From positions 33,917 through 97,916 of the forward strand of contig JABLTG010000064.1 of assembly GCA_016618085.1 (NCBI GenBank): a stretch of 64,000 nt of DNA, given 5' to 3'. Under the pieces are notes generated by a model. That model was not told the DNA's origin, searched no databases, and was given only the letters and a program-made list of their open reading frames with translations. Position 1 is the first letter of the stretch, and the number at the start of each line of letters is the position of its first letter. Of the stretch, positions 54,323 through 63,770 are shown piece after piece. The position numbers and the translations under genes were made by a program. The stretch comes from Neovahlkampfia damariscottae. Taxonomy: Eukaryota; Heterolobosea; Selenaionea; Neovahlkampfiida; Neovahlkampfiidae.

Positions 54323-56878
54323 ATGCTGTTATTCAAAAAATTCAAAAATTGTCCAAAGAAAAAATTCAAATACAACTACAGCGACATACAACAAAAAATA
54401 CCAAAAAATTCAAGAGTAATTGTTGTAGGAGGAGGTATAATTGGTACGTCTGTTGCTTATCACCTTGGAAAAATGGGTTGGGGCAATGAAACTATTGTTT
54501 TAGAACAAGATAAATTGACATCAGGAACTACATGGCATGCTGCTGGATTAATAGAAACTTTTGGTTCACTTTCAGAAACATCCACTGAATTCCGTAAATA
54601 CAGTCGTGATTTATATGCCTCTCTTGAAAAAGAGACAGGTCTTTCAACAGGATGGAATCAATGTGGTTTTATTGAACTTGCAACAAATAAAGATAATTTG
54701 GAACAATGGAGAAGAGTGTCTGCTTTCAATAGAAAACACGGAGTTGATGTTCAAGAAATATCACCAAAAGAAGTTCAAAATTTATTTCCTTTAGCAAAAG
54801 TTGATGATATTATTGCTGGTTTTTATGTTAAAGAAGATGGTCGTGCAAATCCAGTTGACATCACAATGTCACTTTCTAAAGGAGCAAAAATGAATGGGGT
54901 GAAGTTTTTTGAAAACACAAGAGTAAAAACTGTCAAAAGTGAAAATGGAGAAGTTAAAGGAATTGTTTTGGAAAATGGAAGTTTTATTGAAGCCGAGTAT
55001 GTTGTAAATTGTGCTGGAATGTGGGCTCGTCAATTTGGAGAATTATCTGGTGTTTCTGTTCCAAACCAAGCTGCTGAACATTATTATCTTGTTACTGAAA
55101 AAATACCAGAAGTTGATCCAAATTGGCCTGTAATTGAAGATCCTGATTCTTACACATATATACGTCCTGAAGGAAATGGTTTAATGGTTGGTCTTTTTGA
55201 ACCAGTTGCTGCCTCTTGGAATGTTAAAAAAGTTCCTAATGTTTTTTCATTTGATAGTATTGAACCGGATTGGGAGCGTATGACACCTTTTTTGGATAAA
55301 GCAATGAATCGTGTCCCAATTTCTTTAGATTCTGGAGTGAAACTATTTTTTTGTGGACCTGAAAGTTTCACACCTGATTTGTCACCTATTATTGGAGAAG
55401 CACCTGAATTGAGGAATTACTTTGTTGGAGCTGGATTAAATTCAATTGGAATTGCAACTGGTGGAGGTGTAGGAAGACTATTAGCGCATTGGATTGTAAC
55501 TGGATATCCAGATATGGATGTTACAGGTATTAATATTGATAGATTGCATCCTTATCAATCTACACCGAGTTATAGAGATCATAGAGTTGTTGAATCACTT
55601 GGAATGGTTTACAAATGTCACTATCCTTCTTTATCACTTAAAACAGCAAGAAATTGCAAAGTTTCTCCAATTCATGCTCGTACAAAAGAAAAAAATGCTT
55701 ATTTCAGAGATGTGAGTGGATGGGAGTCTGCTGGGTTTTATGCTCCAAAAGGAGTTGAACCAATAGTACTTGAATCAAGTAGAACTGGATGGTGGGAACG
55801 TGAAAATTGGTTTCAATATTGGGAAAAGGAACATAAAGCATGTAGAGAAAATGTTGTTTTAATTGACATGTCATTTATGAGTAAATTTTTAGTACAAGGG
55901 AAAGATGCTGGTAAAATATTAAATAAAATGGCAACTGCTAATGTCAATGGTGCAATTGATTCAATAAAATACACACAATTCTTGAACAAATTTGGTAAAC
56001 TTGAAGCAGATATTACAATCATGAAAATGAAAGAAGATAAATTTATTGTAATTGCAACAGATACTGCACATCGCCATGTTGAAACTTTGATCAAACGAAG
56101 AATTGAAGACGAAGAAGCAAATGCTTTTGTTACGGATATCACCGGATCATATGCTCAAATCAACATCCAAGGCCCAAAATCTCGTGAATTGATGGAAAAA
56201 CTCACTTCATTTGATATGAGTCATGAGAATTATCCTTTTGCATCTTGTAAAGAAATAGACATTGGCTATGCACTTGTTAGATGTAGTAGATTGACCTATG
56301 TTGGTGAATTAGGTTTCGAATTATTTATTCCTTCTGAACAAGCACTTCATGTTTATGATAAAATTATGGAAATTAATGATGAAAATAATTTAGGATTAGT
56401 TCATGCAGGATTATATGCTTTGGGAAGTTTAAGACAAGAAAAAGCTTATCGTGATTATGGACATGATATGGATAACACAGATTCTCTTTTAGAAGTTGGC
56501 CTTGGATTTACTTGTGACTTTGAAAAAGAAGGAGGTTTTATTGGAAAAGAAGCAGTTTTGGAAGAAAAAAAATTACCTGCTACAAAAAGACTGTGTCAAG
56601 TGCTTGTGAATGATCCAATACCACTCTTGTATCACGGAGAAGTTTTATACAGAAATGATAAAATAGTTGGTGATATTAGATCTTCATCTTATGGTCATAC
56701 TCTTGGTGGTGCTGTTGGTCTTGCCATGGTGAATGCAATTGCTGGTGGAGAGAAAATAGTAAATTCTGATTTTGTCAATTCTGGAAAATGGGAAATTGAA
56801 ATTGGTGCTAAAAAGTATCCTTGTACTGTTTCATTGAAACCAATGTACGACCCAAATAACAAAAAAATAAAAATTTGA
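54323..56878 (+). CDS. Sarcosine/dimethylglycine dehydrogenase-family flavoprotein, mitochondrial
   Basis: Single intronless frame of 851 residues. A basic presequence (MLLFKKFKNCPKKKFKYNY) suggests mitochondrial import. The FAD domain starts VIVVGGGIIGTSVAYHLGKMG and has the TTWHAAGL block whose His carries covalent FAD in DMGDH/SARDH. The C-terminal half is GcvT/aminomethyltransferase-like and folate-binding (GFELFIPSEQAL, ALGSLRQEKAYRDYG, GLGFTCDFEK). These enzymes oxidatively demethylate glycine derivatives with tetrahydrofolate. SARDH, DMGDH and the PDPR regulator share the fold; the preserved His favours an active dehydrogenase. It is the longest clean frame in the window. Confidence 0.88.
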   Translation: MLLFKKFKNCPKKKFKYNYSDIQQKIPKNSRVIVVGGGIIGTSVAYHLGKMGWGNETIVLEQDKLTSGTTWHAAGLIETFGSLSETSTEFRKYSRDLYASLEKETGLSTGWNQCGFIELATNKDNLEQWRRVSAFNRKHGVDVQEISPKEVQNLFPLAKVDDIIAGFYVKEDGRANPVDITMSLSKGAKMNGVKFFENTRVKTVKSENGEVKGIVLENGSFIEAEYVVNCAGMWARQFGELSGVSVPNQAAEHYYLVTEKIPEVDPNWPVIEDPDSYTYIRPEGNGLMVGLFEPVAASWNVKKVPNVFSFDSIEPDWERMTPFLDKAMNRVPISLDSGVKLFFCGPESFTPDLSPIIGEAPELRNYFVGAGLNSIGIATGGGVGRLLAHWIVTGYPDMDVTGINIDRLHPYQSTPSYRDHRVVESLGMVYKCHYPSLSLKTARNCKVSPIHARTKEKNAYFRDVSGWESAGFYAPKGVEPIVLESSRTGWWERENWFQYWEKEHKACRENVVLIDMSFMSKFLVQGKDAGKILNKMATANVNGAIDSIKYTQFLNKFGKLEADITIMKMKEDKFIVIATDTAHRHVETLIKRRIEDEEANAFVTDITGSYAQINIQGPKSRELMEKLTSFDMSHENYPFASCKEIDIGYALVRCSRLTYVGELGFELFIPSEQALHVYDKIMEINDENNLGLVHAGLYALGSLRQEKAYRDYGHDMDNTDSLLEVGLGFTCDFEKEGGFIGKEAVLEEKKLPATKRLCQVLVNDPIPLLYHGEVLYRNDKIVGDIRSSSYGHTLGGAVGLAMVNAIAGGEKIVNSDFVNSGKWEIEIGAKKYPCTVSLKPMYDPNNKKIKI

Positions 56879-56937
56879 ATCAATTTTCATCATTCCGAAC
56901 ATCTCGTTGAAATAGTTTATTTTTAGGATTAAATCAT

Positions 56938-56944
56938 CCAATCA
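56938..56944 (+). promoter_or_regulatory. CCAATCA element of the ankyrin gene
   Basis: Ends 20 bp before ATG 56964. Confidence 0.5.
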
Positions 56945-56963
56945 TTTCACAAACAAAACTACG

Positions 56964-57947
56964 ATGAGTGTAAACCAACAACCAACAGCAGTTGAACTTT
57001 TAGCTGAACATGTTACTCAATACTTCACAGAAAAACTTAAATTTGCTCCAGATTATGACCAAGTCTTAAAACACTCTAAGAGAATGTCATTAAAAAATTC
57101 CGAAGGTTTTAAATTTTTAAGAAGCATTTTAAAAAACATAAACAACAAACCAGAAGAAATCAAATACAGAAAAATAAAAAAATCAAACAAAAAAATCTCC
57201 GAAACTTTGTGTGAAGATTTTAAATTCCTTTTAGGAGAAGCTGGTTGGGAAGAAAATGACTCGGAATTCAACTTTCCAAAAGAAAATTTAGAAAAGTTAA
57301 GAGGGGTTTTAAACCTTATTGAAGATGAATTCAAATCAGAACAAGAAAAAAAAGTTGAATTTTTTACATACCTCTCAAATCAAAAATATTTAAACGAAGA
57401 TGATTTTAAAGAATTTGAAAATGACTTTAATGAACAAAAACAGTTGTTTTTTATGAATTTTCTACAATCAAACACAAATATTTCATATGAAAAAGCGGTT
57501 CAATATATGAAATTATTCATCAAATTTGGTTTAGATTTAACATCATCTTCTTTTGTTTTGAGAAATGGAAAGTATTATCTTGGAAATGCAATGACTTATG
57601 CAATTGGAATAAATTCATTAAGATCTGTTGAAATTTTATTAGAACTTGGATTTGATGTAAATAATGAAGATGAATTAATGGGAATGACACCAATTTGTGT
57701 TGCTTGTATTAGAAAAGATATTGATCATTCAAAATATGAATGGATGATAAAATTCTTAATTCAAAAAGGAGCTGATGTTAATTTACCAACAAAAAAAGGA
57801 TTGAAACCATTGGGATATTCAATCACTCAAGGATCAGTATCTGCAGTTGAAATTCTTTGTTCAAATGGAGCAATTGTTGAAGAAAAGGATCTAAAAATAT
57901 GTGAGAATGAAGCAATTTCAGACATTTTAGAAAAATATAAAAATTGA
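56964..57947 (+). CDS. Ankyrin-repeat protein
   Basis: Single exon, 327 residues. The N-terminal 190 residues are helical and Lys-rich with no domain I recognise. The C-terminal part has about three ankyrin repeats (GNAMTYAIGINSLRSVEILLELGFDVN, here as AMTYAIGIN and VEILLELGFDVN; MTPICVACIRKD; FLIQKGADVNLPTKKGLKPL; AVEILCSNGA). A binding adaptor is likely. The start follows CCAATCA by 20 bp. It converges on the LRR-phosphatase gene with a 13-bp gap. Confidence 0.75.
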   Translation: MSVNQQPTAVELLAEHVTQYFTEKLKFAPDYDQVLKHSKRMSLKNSEGFKFLRSILKNINNKPEEIKYRKIKKSNKKISETLCEDFKFLLGEAGWEENDSEFNFPKENLEKLRGVLNLIEDEFKSEQEKKVEFFTYLSNQKYLNEDDFKEFENDFNEQKQLFFMNFLQSNTNISYEKAVQYMKLFIKFGLDLTSSSFVLRNGKYYLGNAMTYAIGINSLRSVEILLELGFDVNNEDELMGMTPICVACIRKDIDHSKYEWMIKFLIQKGADVNLPTKKGLKPLGYSITQGSVSAVEILCSNGAIVEEKDLKICENEAISDILEKYKN

Positions 57948-57960
57948 GAGTATAAAAATT

Positions 57961-60224
57961 TTATTTTGGTTTTTTGAACATTTCAACTTCATTTTCTTGA
58001 TTTGAAACAAAAATTCCTTTTTCATTTTTTTTATGGACAATTCTATTCTGAGTTTTTTTATAAACTTCATCTAATTCCCATTTTGATATTTCTTCATTTA
58101 ATCTTTCTTCTTTATCTTTTACACATATTTTGAATAACTCTGATTCTTCTTCATAACCAAATAATTTCCATTTATTTTTTGGATGTGAAAGATATTCATT
58201 ATCCTCTGTTGATAATGGATTCTTCAATAATAATTGTTGATACACTTTTAATTCATTCCTAAATGTTGGATTCGGATCAATGATTGGACGTCTTTTTTTA
58301 ACCCAACTATAAGCTTCTCTGACCGTTTTTTGTTGTTCTTTCATTAAATATGCAATGGTAACAGTTGATGATCTTGAAACACCAGCCATACAATGTATAA
58401 CAACACTTTCTTTTTTTTCCAAAGCTGTTTTAATAAATAACCAAGTATCATGAAAATGTTTGATCAATGATGTTGATCTAGCATCTTCTGCATATATTAT
58501 CATATATTTTAAATCATCTAAATGTGGTGGTGGAATATTTGATGCCATTGTCAGTACATGAGTTACTCCTAACTCTTTTAAATGATGTTTATTTGTTGAT
58601 GCATTAGCTGATCCTAGATATAACCCTTCTTCTAAAATCATTGATACTTTTTCAAATTCTTCAGTAAATTCAATATTATTGGTTTTTATAAAATTCGATA
58701 ATTCATTGGACATTTGTATACCTATTTTTAGAAAAATATTAATTTTTTTTTTTTTTTAAACCATTTGGTGAATTAAAAGATAATAATATAGTTTTAAGTT
58801 TTGGTATTTTCATTATTTGATCAGGTAATGATAACACTGCATTATTATCTAAATTTATATATGATAAATTTTGTAAATTTGAAATTAAATTTTCATCAAT
58901 TTGTTCAATTTGATTATGTTTCAGCCTTAAAAATGATAAATTTTTCAAGTTGTATAATTCTTTTGGTATTTGTTTTATTGAATTTATTGTAACATCTATT
59001 GAAGATAATTGAATACAATTTTGAATTGAAGATGGTATTTCTTCAAGTCTATTATTTTTAACTGTTAAATTTAATAATTTAACCATATTTTTTCCAAATG
59101 GAAATAATTGTTTTAATTTGTTATCTGATAGGTCTAAATATTCTAAATTTTCCAAATCACCAAATTCTTTTGGAATTGATTTTAAGTTATTTGAATTCAA
59201 TAATAATGATTTTAAATTCTTTAGTTTACCAATTGAAGGTGAAATTGAATCAATTTTGTTTTGACTTAAATCTAAATATTCTAACGAATCAAAAAACTGT
59301 AAATGATCAGGTACATTCTTTATCAAATTTTTGTTTAATTTTAAATCTTTTAAACAACATAAAGATTTAACTTCAATTGGAATTGAAACGATTGAATTAT
59401 CAGATAAATTCAAATTTCTTAATTTAACTTGATGTGAAATATTTGACCATTGTTTGAGTTCACATTTTGATAATTCTAATGATTCTAATGATGATAATTG
59501 AAACATCAAATCTTGACCAGGTAATTCTTTAATTGAATTTTCAGTTAAATTTAATTTCTTTAATGTATAAAGTGTTAAAATTGAATTTGGAAATTTTGTT
59601 AAATTTGTTTTTTCTAATTCCAATGATTTGAACTTTTCTTGAAATTTTGAAATTGTATCTGGAATTGAATCAGAAATATCATTATGTCCTAAATTTAATT
59701 CTTCTAATTCTTCAAAGTTTAAAACTTTTTCTGGAAATTTCGTGAATTTATTAAAACTTAAATTTAGTTTTTTGATATTTCCATTTCCTTTTTTTTTTAA
59801 ATCTATTTTGTCTAAATTGTTGAAAGAAAAATCTAAACTTTCTAAATTTGGAATTTTCGAAATTTCTTTTGGAAAAACTTTGATTGAGTTAAGTTTCAAA
59901 GATAGTGATTTTAACTGTTGTAAATTATATATTTGTTTTGGAAATTGTTTAAACTCGTTTTTTGATAAATCCAGTTTTTCTAATTTTGAAAGTTCTTGGA
60001 AATTATCAGGTATATCTTTGAGACTATGTCCACTTAAATTTAAATCCTGTAAGCTCTTTATCTTTGAAATCTGTTTTTTTTTAATTTTTTTTTTTTTTTT
60101 TTTAACTTACGTTTGACAACTCATTCGTCTCTATTTTTATATTTTTATGTGATTTTGAAGATATGTCTAAACTTTCTGTTTTATTTTGTAGACTTTGTTC
60201 GATTATCTCGTTAAAAGAACTCAT
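57961..60224 (-). CDS. LRR plus dual-specificity phosphatase protein
   Basis: Three exons. The first (60224-60112) gives MSSFNEIIEQSL; a T/A-homopolymer intron follows. The middle exon carries about 14-15 leucine-rich repeats of the L.SLDLS.N.L..IP type. An intron GTTTAA..AAATAG (near 58722-58762) joins SPNG to IQMSNELS in frame. The last exon is a DUSP catalytic domain: ILEEGLYLGSA, AEDARSTSL (general-acid Asp), HCMAGVSRSSTVTIAYLM (Cys and Arg of C-x5-R), then YLMKEQQKTVREAYSW. LRR-DUSP proteins occur in amoebae and are taken to be MAPK- or Raf-type signalling phosphatases. If the joint is wrong the two parts are adjacent genes with no promoter gap. Confidence 0.75.
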
Positions 60225-60257
60225 AACAGTTTGTTTGTTACGTCAGAGCCTTTTTAT

Positions 60258-60264
60258 CCAATCA
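60258..60264 (+). promoter_or_regulatory. CCAATCA element of the LRR-DUSP gene
   Basis: Reverse orientation, 34 bp before ATG 60224. None lies before the internal ATG 58713, which supports a single LRR-DUSP gene. Confidence 0.45.
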
Positions 60265-60373
60265 AAATTGATTATTTCTTTGCTCCAAAAATTTTATTCA
60301 GTTTTTTGAGATCTTTTTTCAGATAATATATTCGATTTTTAAATAATTCCAACTTCCGGATTTTTATATCAAT

Positions 60374-60380
60374 TGATTGG
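60374..60380 (-). promoter_or_regulatory. CCAATCA element of copine
   Basis: TGATTGG in coding sense, 53 bp before ATG 60433. Confidence 0.45.
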
Positions 60381-60432
60381 TTCAATTTCAACCAACAAAC
60401 ACCGTCGCATAAAACACAACGAATACTTGATC

Positions 60433-62847
60433 ATGCAAGACGATTCGCTTTCATCAAAAATAGATATTCGTGTCAAATGCAAGTATGAATTAAATTCAAA
60501 TAACCTTTGTTTCCATTAGGGATTTAGTCAAACTAGATACATTTTCTCCTTCAGATCCTCAATGTATTCTCTATTGCAAAGATCCAAAAAAAGGTAACTA
60601 GAAAAACTAATATTTAAACAAAAAGGAAAATGGTATGAAATAGGTAGAACTGAATTCATCCAAAATGAACCAAATCCAGTCTTTTCAAAGACTTTTCAAA
60701 TGCAATTTCGTTTTGAAGAAACTCAAGAATTGAAATTTTTAATTTTGGACATTGACAATTCATCATCAAATAATATAGAAGATCAAGATACTATAGGTGA
60801 ATTATATTGTACAGTTGCTGAAATTGTTGGCTCAAAAGCATCTACTTTGACAAAACCTTTGAAAAATTCAAAACATCCAAACAGAAAAAATGGGTTCATA
60901 TCAATAAATGCAGAATCGCAACATGATTCAAAACACTTGATTTCTTTTAATTTATCTGCTTCAAAATTAACAAAAAAAAATTTCTTTGGGAAATCTGATC
61001 GTAAAAAAAAAAAGTTATGAATTTATTAATTTTTTAAAACAGCTTATATTATCATTTATCGACAAAACAATGATGGTTCACACACTATTGTTTATAAATC
61101 AAGTTTGTTTTTTGTAATTTCTAATTCAATTAAACAGACCATATTTTGGCTAATTTGAATCCAACATTTCCAAAATTTGAATTACCAAGTGGTAATTTAT
61201 GTTTAAATGATTATGATAGAACAATTAGAATTGAAATTTGGGACTATTCTTCATGGTATTCATTTGACAAAAAAAATTAAAAAAAATTTAGGAGAGCAGA
61301 TTCATTGATCGGCAGAGTTGAAACAACAATTAATAAAATGAATAAAAATCACACCCACAAATTAACAATTGTTGAAAAAGGTAAAACTCATGACTCTGGT
61401 ACACTGTTGATTGATAAAATGGTCATGACACCTTGTTATACATTTCTTGATTATATTTCAGGTGGACATCAAGTTTCATTGTTAGTTGCTATTGATTTCA
61501 CAGGTACAAATTCAAAACAAATTTTTTAATTTTTAAAAAACAGCATCAAATGGGAAAATTAATCAATCAAATAGTTTACATGCTTTGAGTCAAAACAAAT
61601 ATAATGATTATCAAAAAGCTATTATATCTGTCGGGAATATACTCAATTATTATGATTCTGACAAGAAATATCCAGGTAAAAATATATTTAACATTTTAAT
61701 TTTTTTTAGTCTATGGGTAAAATTTAAATTTTTTTTTTAAAAAAGTGTCTTTTAGGTTTGGTGCAAAACTACCAGATGGAAAATTATCACATTGTTTTCC
61801 TTGGTAAAAAAAAAAAAATTTTTTTAATTTTTCGTTTTCAGTACCTTAGATTTCAACAATATCGAAGTTTATGGAGTGGAGGGTATATTAACAGCTTATA
61901 ATAATGCAGTACAAAAAGTTCAATTTTTTGGACCAACTTATTTCCGTTATGTAATTCAATCAGCCGCTTATTTTGCAAATCGAGATAAAGGAACAAATTA
62001 TTACATTTTGTTAATCCTTACAGATGGTGAAATCACAGATATGAGTGAAACAATCGATGAAATTGTTAAAGCATCCAATTTACCTCTTAGCATAATTATT
62101 GTTGGAATTGGAAATGAAAAATTTCAAAACATGGTTGTATTAGATGCAGATGATGTTCCTTTAGTTTCCAATGGTGTTAAAATGGCTAGAGATATCGTAC
62201 AATTTGTCCCTTTCAAAGATTTCAAAGATTTACCTCTTGATCGATTAGCACAAGAAGTTTTGGAAGAAGTACCTGGACAATTTGTAGAATACATGAAAAA
62301 GAATAATATAACACCAAATCAAGTTCAACAAAATCAGAATCCATTTTCTACGGTACAAAATCCATGGGGTAAAATTCAACAAAATGTTCAACCGAATATC
62401 GTGTTGAATCAACAACCACAAAAGCAATCAAGCACAGGAGGATGGGGACAGGTTCAAACTAATGTTCAAAATCCTTATGTTCAACAAAATCAACAACCAA
62501 ATTATTTTGATCAACAACCTTCATTCTATAATCAATCATCAAATAATCAACAACAGAATTATAATCCATATCAACAACAACAACAACAACAACAAAATCA
62601 AGGATCATTTGGACAACAGAATCAACAACCTTCATTTTATCAACAACCAAATCAAAACCAACAATCCTATTATAATCAATCAAACAATCAAAATCAAGGA
62701 TCTCTTGGACAACAGAATCAACAACCTTCATTTTATCAACAACCAAATCAAAATCAATCAAACCCATATTTACAAAATACAAATCCATATTTAAACACTG
62801 ACACAACTAAAAGTGGTACAAATTCAAACAATCCATATTTACAATAA
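60433..62847 (+). CDS. Copine with Gln/Asn-rich C-terminal tail
   Basis: About eight exons. Two C2 domains: the first with SPSDPQCILYCKD and IQNEPNPVFSKTF, the second with NDGSHTIVYKSS, ILANLNPTFPKF and IEIWDYSS (Ca2+-binding Asp residues). The copine vWA domain follows (LLVAIDFTASNG MIDAS; GGHQVSL, FGAKLPDG, HCFPL, LLILTDGEITDMS). The conserved end RDIVQFVPFKDF closes the family. Past this, about 170 residues are Q/N/Y/P-rich and repeat GQQNQQPSFYQQPNQN. Copines bind membranes upon Ca2+ and act in signalling, osmotic and contractile vacuole tasks in amoebae. The long Q/N tail is unusual. Confidence 0.88.
62591..62770 (+). repeat. Tandem repeat in the copine Q/N tail
   Basis: Two imperfect copies (about 62591-62690 and 62691-62770) each encode NQGS, GQQNQQPSFYQQPNQN and a Ser/Asn end. 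DNA identity is high across the core, so duplication is recent. CAA-rich runs flank it. Confidence 0.7.
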
Positions 62848-62954
62848 ATTCAATTGTCATTTTCTGACTACTCACAAAGATTGGAAATAAAGTTATGGTG
62901 AGGAGCAGCAAGATAAAAATGACATAAAAAAGAAAGGTTCCTTTGTGATTAGTT

Positions 62955-63281
62955 TTATTTTTTATTTTTTTTTTCTTCCTCTTCCAAAGATCTCAAAAGA
63001 ATATTAATTCTATATTTATGTTTGTCAACTTCTGATGTTAATTTTTCATTTGTTTTTTTTAATTCTTCAACATTTCCGATTAAAAAATCTGTTTCTTTTG
63101 CTTCAGTTGTCATTGTTTTTTTTAAAATTTGTAATTTTTTTAACATGTTCGTTTTGAATTGGTTCAACTCAGTATTTTCTTTTTCTAATTCTGTTATTTG
63201 CTTTAAAATTTCATCCATCTTTTCATTTGATTCTTTAACACTTTGTTCAAGTTTTTTTATTCTTTCTTCTTCTGCAGACAT
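62955..63281 (-). CDS. Small coiled-coil protein
   Basis: Single exon, 108 residues, MSAEEERIKKLE to EEEKKNKK, an almost unbroken Lys/Glu-rich coiled coil with heptads (LEQSVKESNEKMDEILKQI; LKKTNEKLTSEV). No other domain. It could be a centriolar, prefoldin-like or tropomyosin-like structural peptide, but nothing decides this. Coding-sense CCAATCA lies 22 bp upstream of the ATG, and the stop faces the copine stop across 107 bp. Confidence 0.55.
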   Translation of the reverse strand: MSAEEERIKKLEQSVKESNEKMDEILKQITELEKENTELNQFKTNMLKKLQILKKTMTTEAKETDFLIGNVEELKKTNEKLTSEVDKHKYRINILLRSLEEEEKKNKK

Positions 63282-63302
63282 TTTTTTAACACTCCAAAAA
63301 TA

Positions 63303-63309
63303 TGATTGG
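63303..63309 (-). promoter_or_regulatory. CCAATCA element of the coiled-coil gene
   Basis: CCAATCA in coding sense, 22 bp before ATG 63281. Confidence 0.5.
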
Positions 63310-63751
63310 ACAAAACCATTTGGTCGATTTTGAAGGAGTAACCGAAAAAAGTGGGTATCACAGAGAAGAGGAGAAGGCGTTTTAGTTATGTAAAAGAATG
63401 AAAAGGTTAATAAAAGTTATTCTGCTTCTCAAAATTTCAATTGAGAAATGAAAAAATCTGGAGAAAAAAAATTAGCTGCTGTATTGAGGAGAAAACATGA
63501 AACAGTGAGGTTTCTTTTTCAAAATAGTTACAAGTTGAGAATATTTCTTCAAATGAGTTACTGGATGTTTTTATTGCTTTCCAGTATCAATTTCTTCAAC
63601 AGAAACTAAAAAAAAATTCAGGAATTATTTTTTTGGAAATTTGAGTGTTCTGCAATTCCAAATGAAAACTAAAAAATTTGAATTTATTTTTAATTTAAAA
63701 TAAAAGAAATAATTCTACAGCGATTGCAAAAAAAGTAAAATTTTTTTTTAA

Positions 63752-63758
63752 CCAATCA
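63752..63758 (+). promoter_or_regulatory. CCAATCA element of the truncated ATPase-like gene
   Basis: Ends 12 bp before ATG 63771, after a T9 run. Confidence 0.5.
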
Positions 63759-63770
63759 TTTTCATTGATC

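Larger units (their letters stand above)
63282..63770. other. Intergenic region before the truncated ATPase-like gene
   Basis: Purine-rich at 63330-63500. A 53-codon frame at 63448-63609 (MKKSGEKKLAAVLRRK, then a hydrophobic end) is open but has no CCAAT box or homology, so I do not call it. No N-terminal part of the ATPase-like protein is visible here. Confidence 0.45.

Noticed and set aside
58600-58713. Separate dual-specificity phosphatase gene starting at 58713
   Set aside because: No CCAAT box or intergenic gap, and an in-phase intron joins it to the LRR exons.
62540-62620. CRISPR-like or satellite repeat from CAACAACAA runs
   Set aside because: It is coding poly-Gln/Asn in copine; no spacer structure.
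63448-63609. 53-codon open frame before the truncated ATPase-like gene
   Set aside because: No homology, no CCAAT box nearby, and short enough to be chance; noted only in the intergenic entry.
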